DNA from: Himantopus leucocephalus
Lineage: Eukaryota; Chordata; Aves; Charadriiformes; Recurvirostridae
Direction of reading: 5' to 3'
DNA length: 64,000 nt
NCBI GenBank assembly: GCA_003993805.1
Contig: RSEF01000014.1
Span: forward strand, 5,271,393-5,335,392
The notes under the pieces are model-generated. The model was given only the letters and a program-made list of their open reading frames with translations, was not told where the DNA came from and made no database searches. Position numbers and translations under genes: made by a program. The number at the start of each line of letters is the position of its first letter. The stretch's first letter is position 1. Below, piece by piece: positions 10,980 through 21,970 of this stretch.

Positions 10980-11507
10980 ATCACAGAATCTCCTAGACCG
11001 GAGAAGACCTGTAAGATCATCTGGTCCAAGCATTAACCTAACACTGACAAGCCCACCACTAAACCGTCCCTCTACACGACCCTTAAATACCTCCAGGGAT
11101 GGGGGCTCCACCACTGCCCTGGGTAACGCGTTCCAATGCCTGATGACCCTTTCAGTAAAGAAATTCTTCCTAATATCCAATCTAAACTTCCCCTGGTGCA
11201 ACTTGAAGCCGTTGCCTCTTGTTCTATCACCTATTACTTGACAGAACGGGTCGACTCCCACCTCTCTGCAACCTCCTTTCAGGGAGCTGTAGAGAGCGAT
11301 AAGGTCCACCCTGCGCTTCCTTTCCTCCAGGCTGAACAGCCCCAGTTCCCTCAGCCGCCCCTCGTAAGACATGTGCTCCGGACCCCTCACCAGTTTCATT
11401 GCCCTTCTTTGCAGATGCTCCAGCGCCTCAATGTCCTTCTTGTGGTGAGGGGCCCAAAACTGAACGCAGTACTCAAGGCACGGCCTCACCAGTGCCGAGT
11501 ACAGGGG
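10980..11507 (-). mobile_element. CR1 LINE, 5'-truncated, relatively young
   Basis: On the minus strand this reads as the 3' end of a chicken-repeat-1 (CR1) non-LTR retrotransposon. The translation shows the hallmark end of the CR1 ORF2 reverse-transcriptase protein: motifs [47 protein letters not shown] and [14 protein letters not shown], in family order. The reading frame crosses the whole element with no stop or frameshift and runs past the usual end of ORF2 into the 3' UTR. The 3' end, at the low-coordinate side, carries the terminal motif GATTCTGTGATC. The element breaks off upstream within the RT C-terminal region, the usual 5' truncation of CR1. It cannot move by itself because the endonuclease and RT core are missing. 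The intact frame suggests a younger insertion than the other CR1 copies here. Confidence 0.95.
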
Positions 11508-12420
11508 TAAAAAGTGCTCTCGCTGGGGCTGGCTTTCACCTGGGGCCTCTCAGGAGATGGCCGTGTGTGAGCGTTGGGGTCCCCAGTGTGTAACGTGGGC
11601 TGCAGAGCCCGCGGTGGTTCCTGGTGTCCTGACGTCTGTGTTGGAGCGTGGCTGTGCCGGTGGGTAAAAGGGGTGGAGAGATGTGCTGGGGATCAGAAAG
11701 GAGTTACAGACTTCGTTGCTTGAGTAGGTCTTTGTTCCATGGATGTGTTGGGCAGCACCAAGGTTTCCTCGCCTGTGGGAAGGGCTGGATATCTTAGAGA
11801 GGCACCTTAGATTGAGTTGCGGCCGCTGAGGGCTCTTGGAGTGATGTTGGGTCCGGATTAGTTATACAGGTACTCGTATATATGTTTCCCAAAGAAAAAG
11901 CTGAGGGTGCAAAATGGGGGATAGGTGTTAGAAGGGGGGTGGGTGACAGAGCTGCTCTCCTGGCGCAGGGTAACCGCTGTGCTGAGCTTTCAGCTGGTTT
12001 TCCAGCTTTCTGCCACCCCGGTCTCAGCCGTGGTGCTTCATCGGCAGACGTTTCACCATGGCGAGCTCTCCCCGGAGCTCCTCTGCAGCCAGGGCTGGTT
12101 TACGTTTTCCCCTTTAGCCTCCCGTCCACGGAAACGCACCACGCACAAGCACCGGAGCCTGACACCACGTGCCGAGAGATGCTGCGAAGGGGGGGGTTTG
12201 CTCCCTGCACCCTGCCATGCCCACCCCGTGTTTCTTGGGAGAGCGCTGGCATCCCAGCAGGGCCATGGCAGAGTTACTTCTTCCCCCCTTCCCATCCTCT
12301 ATGTGACCCCTCGTGCTGCGGCACGTCCACGCGCGCCTCCCTCGCCCCGGGAAACCCCGCGTTAGCACAGGGAAACGTCGGGTGATGCTGCACCTTCAAT
12401 AGCTCGCTCCTCTAGAGCAA
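11508..12420. other. GC-rich non-coding stretch
   Basis: GC-rich DNA after the CR1 truncation point. Overlapping open frames at 11882-12385 and 11925-12365 on plus and 12053-12295 on minus share no recognisable domain and are mutually exclusive, so none is called as a gene. Confidence 0.4.
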
Positions 12421-12690
12421 GAGGAGGGCTGAGCTTAACGCCTTTTAATGTTCCTTCTCCTGATTATCCTCTTAATTACTCAATGAAATGCCCAATAAAA
12501 CAAATCACTATAATTTCTATTTTATTCTCTGCCTTTCGCGGTTTACTTAAGAGCGCAGGATCCATTAAGGAGGCACTTTCTCATGGGGGAATACTTTCCA
12601 ATAGATCATACTTACAAAATGGTTTTATGTTCCTATCCTGTGTTTCATCCTCGTTTTCCGTGCCAGTTTGCTAATTACCGGAGACGCTGG
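12421..12690. promoter_or_regulatory. AT-rich island, candidate conserved element
   Basis: About 270 non-repetitive AT-rich bases between GC-rich neighbours, with homeodomain-type words such as TTAATTAC near 12472 and CTAATTACC near 12671. No coding frame or transposon is seen. Called only on texture and motif content. Confidence 0.3.
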
Positions 12691-12748
12691 TGGTTGGGAA
12701 GCGCTGCCTCCCTTGCTGCCCATCCCCGCCGTGGTGAAGTCACAGCGC

Positions 12749-12798
12749 TGAGTTTGTGACATCCCCATGGCAATGAGTTTGTGACATCCCCATGGCAA
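12749..12798 (+). repeat. Tandem 25-bp duplication with RFX-like half-sites
   Basis: Two adjacent 25-base units, each starting TGAGTTTGTGACATCCCC and continuing ATGGCAA, follow one another exactly. Each contains CCCCATGGCAA, whose complement TTGCCATGGGG resembles an RFX X-box half-site (GTTGCCATGG); the second copy is followed by C and completes the half-site. A slippage duplication is certain; binding by RFX factors is an inference. Confidence 0.9.
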
Positions 12799-13300
12799 CG
12801 GCCCGTGATGTCACTAGCGGGGATTACAACTTTGCGAAGCATCCAGGCGCGGGGGGCTGGAACTCTTGGGCTCTCGCATTTCTTTAAATAGAGAGGAATG
12901 AAAAGGCGGGGAAGCCTTTAAGAGTGCTTTAGATTTCCTCTTTTTTTCCCCAAAGGAAGGAAGGGTGGGTGAGCGCGGGGCTGCCACCCGCGGTCCCGTC
13001 CCCTGGCCCGCAGCAAGCCCAGCTCCCTCTGCGCGCTCGGGGTTTGCCCGGGGGGAGCTGAGCTCTGCGGTGGCCCTGGTGCGGGATCCCGTGGCCGAGG
13101 GTTGGCGTGTCGGGTGTCCCTGTAACATCTCTGGGGGCTGCGGGTGTCCCCCGCTCCACGCAGCTCCCTCGGGCTCTGCGCTGCTCGGGGAGACGGCGAA
13201 CCCAAAGCAAACCTGAGCACCGCAGACCCCTCTGCAGCCCCCCCCCGGCCCACGCTCTGCCCCCGCCGCAAACTGCTGTCTCCTTTGGCTTTCTTCAGCG
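12799..13300. other. GC-rich non-coding stretch with CpG clusters
   Basis: GC-rich DNA with frequent CpG and a C run at about 13240. Several open frames on both strands overlap in the same bases, as expected where stop codons are rare. No promoter signature can be fixed. Confidence 0.35.
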
Positions 13301-13850
13301 CTTTTTGTCTAACGCTCACAATATTAGCATAATAAGATGCTGTTCGTGCACAGACAGCGAGGGAGGAAGGTTCGTGTGTGCACCTCTCTAGCAACAGGGA
13401 AATCACGTGGTAACAACACTTTATTTTTCAGCGGGGGGAAGGAAACCCATCTCACGCAGCCGCTACCACAAACTGCGCGAGGCGTTTAAACCGACGGCCC
13501 CGAAACTTACACGGGGCGGCCGCCTAACTGATATTTATGTACCGTGTTTAGCCAGCAGAAGCAAATCAAGCAGGCAGATGAATCAATCTCTTTATTTTAG
13601 TTTTTCTAAGGTAGGAATAAAAATGATATTTCAAAGGCCGGCGTGTCTCAGCTGAGCGGCGGTGGGGGAAAGGAGGCGCCGCGGAACATACTGTCCTGTC
13701 TCCCGGTTTCTCAGATCATAACTTCTAAGCTGGATTCAATAGAAATAAATGTTCAGTAGTTCCAGTGGTGGCCTTTGGAAACGGAGCTAATGGAACAAGA
13801 CAAAAAAAAAATCATTACCACATTTTGACAAGCGCTTAGATATTTAACGC
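13301..13850. promoter_or_regulatory. Mixed AT-rich islands, candidate regulatory
   Basis: AT-rich complex patches at about 13305-13350, 13525-13635 and 13710-13850 alternate with CpG-bearing patches. No transposon or coding frame is recognised. The alternation resembles vertebrate regulatory DNA, but the evidence is compositional only. Confidence 0.2.
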
Positions 13851-14330
13851 TATGCGTGGCGCAGCCCGATTGCGGGGGGCTGGCGGCGCACCTGCAGGAA
13901 GCTGTGCCCTTCGTTAGCGAGAGATGGAGAGATGGACTCGGGGGGGAATTAAGCAAATGCTCTTCAAGCTGTGCGTTAGTAAACAAGCCGAGGGCTGCTA
14001 TGGCTTCGGCAGCCCCGCACCCTGCGGCAGGCGGAGGGCTCGGCGGCGTTTCCCCGGCCGGGGACCCGTGGAGGAAGAGGAGGGTGGCCAGTTCTTGGAG
14101 AGAGCCGGCGGAGGACAACCCGTAACGTTACCCCCAGCCGAGACAGGGGAGGTGAAGAGGCTGCAGTGATTAAACAGGATCTGCTGAAATCCTTCCAAAG
14201 CAGGCTTAAGAATTAAGAGCCATCAATGTCACATTGAGGGCCACTCGCTGCAGGACACCTCCGGCCGGCGCCCGGCCGCCCCCCGTGCCTCTGTTTAGCT
14301 CCATCCGAGCGTGAGGATACGCATCCTTCA
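13851..14330. other. CpG-rich segment
   Basis: Dense CpG, especially 13995-14130 and 14260-14285, suggests a possible small CpG island. No TATA box or exon-intron structure is visible nearby. Overlapping plus-strand frames at 13856-14125 and 13924-14169 are not recognisable proteins. Confidence 0.35.
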
Positions 14331-17300
14331 TTTCGGATTCCCCGGCCATTCCCCTCTGCCGCAGAACGGTGAATCTCAACAAGGAGAACCTCTAAAAAGC
14401 AAACTTGTCCGGAGGGGAAGGACTGGACTGTGCGTGCCGAGACTTGCTTTGCATTCGGGTGTCGTTAGGGAGTCAACAAGGGGGGAAGGTGGTGGGGAAA
14501 GAAGGCAGCGAACGTACTGGCTGGGTTCCCGTCGCCTTCGTGCAGAGGGCTGACGGCTGGTCCCCTGTCAGCAGCAGCGATGGAGAGAAGAGGTGTCAGC
14601 CAGCGGTGCCTGTGCGTCGGGGATGGTGTGGTTTGCGTGCTCGCGCCCTTCTTCCCACGCCCGCGGGACTCGCGGCGAAGCCATCGTGCTGTGCGTCCAG
14701 GCTGGGGGTGCTGGCCGTGCTCTGCCCCCCCTGCATCCCCCATCCAGCGCGCCGTGGGGTCTCACTCAGAGGAGTTGTGGCCTCGAGCGGTGCTCCAGCA
14801 GCACGGCTGTGCCGTGGCAGCCTGCGCATACCTGCAACACCCTGGGCTCGGATCATACCTCCCCAACACCAGCATGGGAGTATTGGTGGGACCAGCCAGA
14901 GCCAGGATGGAGCCCACCACGAAACCTGCAGGCGTTCCCCACCTGGGAGTGAGTTTCCACCGTGGCTCGGCAGCTTTGGTCACACCAACCTGCGACAAAG
15001 CAGGGCCCTGATTCATCCGCCACCATGGAGCGGAAAGCCATCGGTGCCACACACATGCGCTTCCTCATTAGTACTGTGAAGCAGGGCTGCCTCTCCCAGC
15101 TCCGCAGCCAGCGGAGCCCCAGGGGGACCATCCTGAGCGACAAACCCTTGCCTGATCTGGGGCTCCCACTGGAGGAATATTTTTTTTATTATTATTTATT
15201 ATTATTTTTATTTTTCCCCTCCGCCTTTCTCCTTATTTTCCACAGCTCAGACGACAGGTCACAGCAGGGAGATTTTCACACATCATTAGAGCCGAGTGTC
15301 CAACTCCGCACAGCCATCAACCCCAATCAGAGCGATTTAAAAGGCAGCGCTTCCTTTAATCGTCCGGGGATGCTCAGATTTGTTAGTGTGAACCAAGTGC
15401 CCCCATATGCACGGGAGAAGCAGGGGGATGGAGCGATGGGAAATGATGCTGAGATGAGACCCATGGCATTAAAAAGCAATGGCTGCTCACCTGTGCATCA
15501 GCCCTGGGGCAGACCTGGAGGATTAAGTTCTTCACTTACTGTCTCCTCTTGTTTTCCTCCGTGGGTGACCGGAGGTGGCCATGGGTCCGTGTCCCCAGGA
15601 GCAGGGCCTGCGGAAGGGCTGCTGTCTGCAGCTGGGACCTCGAGCAAGAGATGATGTATAAAAATGTCCGTAAGCAGGAGAAAGCCTCGGCACCGGCATT
15701 TCTGGCTCACGAGGTGGAAGCATAAGGACCTGACCATTGGAGGTGTCCAAGAGAATTGCAGGCGCCGCATCAACCTGCGGCTCCACAAATCCCCCCCAGA
15801 ACAAACAAGTTACCTGAAATCTGGGAGCTGAGCTTCACCAGGCAGCAACCCTCACCCCAGACGGCTGTAAAAGTGTGTCCTGGGCCTCCTGAAGCGATGC
15901 AGCTCTGCGTCTGTGCGAGCACCAGGAGACACACGGGCACAAAGTACCTGCTTTCTAAACCTCAGCAGCAGCCTTGCGTGCCTGCAAAGCCGTGCGGACG
16001 CAGCGCTGCGACATGCAACGCTGTATTTTTGTCCTAACCATGTGCAACCGCGCAACCTTCTCTTGGCCTTCGCCACAGCCCCACACGCTACATACATCGC
16101 ACGTGGACACGGGAAGGACAAACGCGTGAGAAACATCGCAGAATTACCACCGCACCCGGCTGCGGGAAGACGAACGTCCTTCCCAAACGCTCCGGCATGC
16201 GCAGAGGCGCTTCCACAGTGTCCGTGTCTCGGAGCTTTCAATGCTTATGGGTTTTCCAAGGGCAACTTTGCAAAATCTCAATGTTTTTATCAAAATTCCC
16301 TGTGACAGGCTTCAAGTTTTAATTAAAAGGCACTTGGTTCTGATTTGCTTTTTTTTTTTTTTAATGGATACTAGATAATTTTTTCTAAGCAAGCAAATGT
16401 TTTTTCAAGGAAAAAAATGCCTGTCCCCGTTTTTGGCTACTCTGCCATGTCCTTTTGGCTATCTTGCTTTCAAAGACATCTCCTTGAGCTGCTCCACAGG
16501 AAGCTCGGCAGCCCCGTGGTAGTGTCTCGCAGGTTCCTCTGAGCAAGTGACACTACCAGGACTGTCTGAGGCGGCGTGCACGCACCACACGGTCAGGATC
16601 CGCGCATGCAAAGACACCTACAGCCCTGCACAGACAACCAAGTGGCGCTGCAGATAAAGTCGGGGACTTGCAGACAGGGTCCTGCCTACAAATCCCCGAG
16701 ACCAGCGGCAAGGCGGGCAAAGGCTGGGAGAAATTTTGCCACTAACTTCTGAAAACCTCTGAAGCAATCAGGTTGGCATTCAGCCCTTACCGCCGCTAAT
16801 TAAGGATTGATAGGACGGAAGGCAACGGTGTAAGGGACAGCCACAACATCCTTCTGGACGCTGATTTAACCTCTGCTTTTCATGGTCTTCCCTTTTGTTC
16901 TTGCTCATTGGTTTTAAAAGGAAGTCTTTGATGGGAGGTGGCAAAATTTCACCTAAGGAAAGGTTTTTTTGGCAACAAACATTGCCTTTCGGAGCTGCCC
17001 TCATCTGTTGGGTAAACGTGAAATTATCGTCTTTGACTGGAACTGATCCTCTGGAGCCATGTTATTCCACTGGGGAGAGGTATTTTCACCGATTTCAATG
17101 TGGATTATTTTTGTGACTGACTGTAATAGTTTCTTTGGCAGTATTAGGGCTTATTATGTCAGGATTTATTTCGGCATGAAGTGATTCGACATGCTGTAGT
17201 CCTGTAACTGTCCTTTGTGTGCTGAAATCCAAGAGGCCATCTCCTGCTTCCTCCATGGGCACGATGGAAACGACCTCTCTGCAGCCGGACCCCTCTCCCG

Positions 17301-18959
17301 AGGTCAGCTTTGCCCAATTGCTTCATAACTGCTAAAGAAGCAGACTTAAAGGAATAAATTTCCTGCAAAAGATATGTTAAAAACTCATCTCGGTGACAAA
17401 TCTATATAGAAAAGCCTCATAGAAAGAGGAGGAGATGACTACAGAGGAGAGATTGCACCTTCAGTGGAGCAGTGCAAGCACCGGGAACTCCCCCGTGTTA
17501 GCAGAGGGGTTAGCAGCAGAAAATGCAAGTGAGGATTAAATGTGGATTATACTGCAGGGATGCTGAAACATCGTCAGTGCTGAGACATCTAACAAAGAGC
17601 TTTGTTTCCTTAGGAGAAGAACTGCTAGACCCAAAGTAGTCCTAGACATCACTCCTCAGGTGTTGCTCGTGATGAGGTGGTGAGGCAATGAGCATATTGG
17701 CTAAGGCAGCGTGTTGTGGCATCTGGTACCTCTGGGAGACCTTGGTGGTGCAAACTGGTGGACCTCCTCCTCAAAGTCCCATGTAATATGGGATTTTGGC
17801 AACCACTCCTCCATCAAACGCTCTTCGTGCTCCACCAGGTATCAGAAGAACGGGTTTACTTAAAACCCTTCCGTGCTGTTCAGTGCCAAGTAGAAACCAA
17901 TTGGTAACACTGGCATAAACTGGTTGCCCTTCTCCTAGCTCCCTTAACATCATTAAAATCATCCAGGACCTTTGGTTTATGGTGGTCCTGTCTTGCTGGG
18001 GTTTGGAAAGGATTCAGTGCATGATTTTTGGTCTGTTCTCCGCCAAAATGAAGGCTTATGTGTAGCAGCTCCTCGGGGCTGTGCAGTCAGCCAGTCTCTG
18101 GGCTTTCTTGGTTTTGCGATCTCAGCTGAACGCTTCCACAGGGCAAACACCAACTCAGGATCAGACTTTGGCACGTAGAGGTGGACGATAGGGATGGATT
18201 GACGAGCTCACATTGACTGAGATAGCGGAGGCATGGAAATTAGGACTTCACTTGCCCCTAAATCCCACCATGCTCAACACAGGGCGATGGGCGACTCTGA
18301 CCTCCTCAACCTGAAGTCTGGATCATGCTCTGCTTAGGCAAAGGGAGGCTGAGCAGACTTGTCCAGTTCCCTTCGCAAGCTGGGACCCTGCAGGGGTGTG
18401 CGGGAAGGGGACGAGCCCCTTGTGCAGCAACAGGGCTCCCGTAGATCCCCCAGCAAGAGTCCCAGGGCTGGGAGGAGCAGGAGGCTGTCTGTCCATCTGT
18501 CCATCCTCTCCCACCACGTGAGCCCGAGTTAGCCTCAGCTACTTTTGGCAGCCCCATTCCCTGCTCCAGCAAGTGCTGGGCTGCTCGGGCGGCGGCAGGG
18601 AGAGGAACACTCTGTTCGGCAGCTGCACATTCCATTAATTTAATGAGGATTTTTTTTTTTTTTTTACAAGGCAGATGGTAAAATAGCTATTTTCTGTTGT
18701 CTAATAAATACCATCAGCAAGGCAGAAAATGTACAATCTCGCCAAGTCTTTTCTGATTCCCCGCTCTCCTGTACCGATGCCTTTCCCCGTGCTCTGCTGG
18801 CAGCCAGTGGAGCTGGGTGGTGGGATGGGAGGGAGAGATGGGACACCAAAAGCAAGTCCGAAATTGCTGGCGGGACCTGCGCAATAAAGCCGCAGCTTCC
18901 CCTGATTGGGCAGAGCCTCTGTGTCCTGCTGGGAGAGCTGTGCCCTGGCAGCCTTTGCC
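14331..18959. other. Long non-coding stretch
   Basis: Mixed DNA without a supported gene. The long plus frames at 14405-15079 and 14962-15654 lack any domain and are opposed by minus-strand frames over the same bases. A (TTA)n-like T-rich run lies at 15179-15215, a T run at 16350-16362 and another at 18650-18665. No transposon was recognised. Confidence 0.45.
15179..15215 (+). repeat. T-rich (ATT)n-like simple repeat
   Basis: A run of T followed by imperfect ATT units and more T. A simple low-complexity tract, not a tail of a recognised retroelement. Confidence 0.85.
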
Positions 18960-19200
18960 GATCCAATTCTCACTTCATCTGATTGCAGTAATAACAACTC
19001 GCACAAATTTCCTGCCTCAACCTGAAATCTTCCAGCTCTGCAATGCAAATAATATAATGTGTGATGAGGAGCCCGATGACGGGGATAATAATAATAATAG
19101 TGATGATGCCTTTATTCAATGAATGAGTGAATCAAGCAAGCAAAAATAAATGGTATTCAGAGCCCGAAAATCAATAAGAAGAGAAATCAGGAGGAAATGC
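18960..19200. promoter_or_regulatory. AT-rich island with a perfect octamer
   Basis: Non-repetitive AT-rich DNA containing ATGCAAAT at 19043-19050, the exact POU octamer, next to several ATA and TAAT words and a short ATA/ATAG microsatellite-like run near 19084-19102. The right part also carries words such as TCAATAAG. Enhancer function is inferred from motif and texture. Confidence 0.3.
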
Positions 19201-19593
19201 AGGGGGAATTGCGTCTCTGGGGGAGCGCCGTCCTTAGGAATAGCATGAAGGAGAGACGAGCAAAGCCCTTTTTGGGCTGGGCACTCTTCGTCAGCCCGTG
19301 TCGCTCTCGGGCTCGCTCCTCTCCTGTGATTATATTGCATTTGCTGAGCTCACCGCTGCTCTGTGCCCGGTCCCAGCCTCTCTGTGATCTCCTTGGCCCC
19401 CTTGATTTACGGCTCTCATGGGCTCTCTGAATGTGTCTGAGCAGTTGGCAGGCTACAGACCTGACCTGGGGTTGGGTAATAACTTGTCTTTTGTCCCATG
19501 CCCAGGAGGTTGGCCATAAAAAAGCTCCAGACATCAATTTTCCTCTCCACTGGGGTGGAATTGCGAAATGATGAGTTGGTCTTTGCCCTCATT
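19201..19593. other. Non-coding stretch, nothing specific
   Basis: Mixed DNA between the octamer island and the pyrimidine tract. No gene or repeat is recognised. Confidence 0.4.
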
Positions 19594-19798
19594 TATCTCT
19601 TCTTTCCCTTTCTCCTCCTCTTTTTATCTTTCTCTTTTCTTCTTACCCTACTGCTCATTGCTCTCTTCTTCACCCCCCTCCCACTGCCTCCTCCATCATT
19701 TATGAGCCTCCCTCCCCTCTGCCCATCACTGCTTCTCCTCTCTCCCCCTCTTGCCCTCTCCTGCCTTGCTTTTTCCATGCATTTCTTTCCCATCTCAA
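19594..19798 (+). repeat. Polypyrimidine tract, about 200 bp
   Basis: About 200 bases are strongly enriched in C and T on the plus strand, with runs such as TCTCCTCCTCTTTTT. Such tracts can form non-B structures. The apparent protein frames through it (Leu/Ser/Pro-rich on plus, Lys/Arg/Glu-rich on minus) are products of the base bias and not genes. Confidence 0.8.
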
Positions 19799-21699
19799 AA
19801 CTTCCATGCTTTTTCTTGCTGTGCATAGCGGTTTGATATCCTCACCCGTAGCAGCCTGCTAATACACTAATTCTACAAGAGACCCTTTAAAAGCCTAAAG
19901 CCTTGGCAGGCAGTAAAACTCACCTTTTAACTTGGCTTCCTCTTTATCAGGGATTCATTTCAGGCAGGATTTCCATGTGCACAGCTCTGCCGCTCTCTGT
20001 TAGTAAAAAAAGGATTAATTCCCGCAACAGGTGAATACGTTTCGCAGCTCTGATGAGCAGGATATATTCCCCACTTCCCGCAGGTACATGGGGAATTTAA
20101 TCATCTAACACTGTGCTTCTCTTTGTCGAGCGTGTGTTTAAAGGGTTGAGTTGCATACCTGTATCTGTGCAGAGACCTCCTGGGGAATGCCCTCTTTCAC
20201 CAGTGGGGTATTCCCATGAAACCTTTGCATTAGCCAAGGGATTTTTCCTCTCTCTGGAGGGATGTCGTGTAGCAAGCTCGGAGCTGACATCCTGCTGTCT
20301 CAGGTGGTGCTGGCATGGGTTGAGGTTACGAAATGCTCTACCCCAGGGTAACACTGGGAAATTGAATCTGACTTGCAACTTGCGCCAAAAGAGGCGCTTT
20401 GTAAGCTGAATCAGACCGTTCCTCAACACCTCCAGCGGGACCTGCTGTAGGGCAATAGGGAAATATGTGTGTCCTCAAGTCCTCTCCATCTCCACTGCAA
20501 CAGGGGCTTGGGGATGGGAGGCATGGAGAAACCAGGATATTCTCCTGTATTGCAAATATTGCAGAAGGACTGACCTCCCTTGGGTCCCACCAGTGTCACC
20601 CAGTCTCCCTGCTGGTCCCTTGGTGCGGGTGGAATTGGCAACATTGGACGTGGCGTGCGATTTCTCTGCAGTAGTGGCTGAGGTGGTGGTGTCTTGAGGG
20701 GATCATCGAGTGTGATGGCAATAGGCAGTGAGCAGCCCTCGGAGCTGGTCCCAGAACCGCAGGCAGTGAGTTACTGGCTGCCGGTTCCTGGTTTGGGGTT
20801 GCCAGCTAATCCCAGGATGGAGAGCACAAGTTCCGTCATCTCTAGTGGGAGCAATGGGGCAGGAGATGGCACTGGGTGGGGAGACGTGACTTGCAAATCT
20901 TCCTGCCAAGCTGTTTCCTGGACAGAAGAAGTCCAGAATAATTCCCCTTGCCAGGCCGCCAGCTTTAGACGCAGGAGATGAGGTAGGAGATAATACGGCA
21001 GGTCTAGTGCCAGGTATTCAAGAATTTCTAAGTACATTGCAAACAGAGAGTTACAGGGCAGCATTGCTCTTTCCCTTTCACACACAGGAAGGCCCTTGAA
21101 AAGTGGTGAAGTTTCCTGTCAAATCAAACCAGAGACCATAATCTCCCTTTTATATTTACAAAGCTTTGGGACAATGGTTCCCTGGGCTCCACTGGCAAAA
21201 TAGGAGAAATTATAGGTCTTTTCCAAGGGAAGAGAGTCTGATCTAACAGAGATTTCACTCTGGAGTAGGTAAACCTCAACAAAATGGCATTTTTCAACAG
21301 CAAAAGCTGGCCAGCTGCACATGAGACGGGGTCTTCAGCAGACAAGATGGCCAGAGTGTGAGGAGAGAGTCTGCAGATAGAAAGAAAAGATATCAAAAGA
21401 TTGTCTTCCTAGCTGAGTTGTGAGGTGTCCTTCATGCATTGCTGGGTACAGCAGTGGTTGCCATCTGGTCCGCCTTCATCATCGTACTGATCCATACCAA
21501 AACAGTCGTGAAGGTTGAAGGAGCCCTGTAGGAGGGATGAGTGCCTGGGCAGAAACTGGCCCAAGGAAGTCTGTGGCTTACTTTGTAGTTTAGCGTGGTG
21601 CCAATATTCCCTTCGCCAGCCGTGTCAGGCCAAAGTTTCAGGGCATCCAGAAGCTCTGCATCCTGATGGCCAGCAGAATCCAGGTTTGAAGGGCAGCAT
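19799..21699. other. Non-coding stretch, nothing specific
   Basis: Mixed DNA, somewhat AT-rich at 19850-20110. No domain is recognised in any open frame and no transposon until the CR1 relic beginning near 21700. Confidence 0.4.
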
Positions 21700-21970
21700 C
21701 AACTAACTACAGCTGCTTGGACAGGGCTTGCAAAGATGATAAAGCCAGGCTCTTCTCAGTAGCAGCAGGCAACCTAACGAGGGGCAACGGGCATGAAAGC
21801 AGCTTGGGAGGTTCAGGTTCAGAATATTCGGAAAGAGATGGGCGCTAAAAGTGTGGTGCAGCGCCAGAACGGGTGGCCAGAGGGGCTGTGAGATCTCCAT
21901 CCTTGGAGGTCTCCAGGACTCAGCCACACTAAGCCATGGCTGGTCTAATGTTGCAGATAATCTTGGAGAT
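21700..21970 (+). mobile_element. Old decayed CR1 LINE 3' fragment
   Basis: In order along the plus strand the sequence keeps words of the CR1 ORF2 C-terminal coding region: AAGCCAGGCTCTTCTCAG (21742 on), GAGGGGCAACGGGCA (about 21778), a degraded counterpart of the [10 protein letters not shown] segment (about 21805-21835), and GATCTCCATCCTTGGAGGT (about 21893 on), then a 3' segment with GCCATGGCTGGTCTAAT near 21935. Many indels and stops break the frame. The usual 3' octamers are not preserved. The divergence is clearly higher than in the copy at 10980-11507, so this is an older insertion, probably from a different CR1 subfamily. The borders are approximate. Confidence 0.75.
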
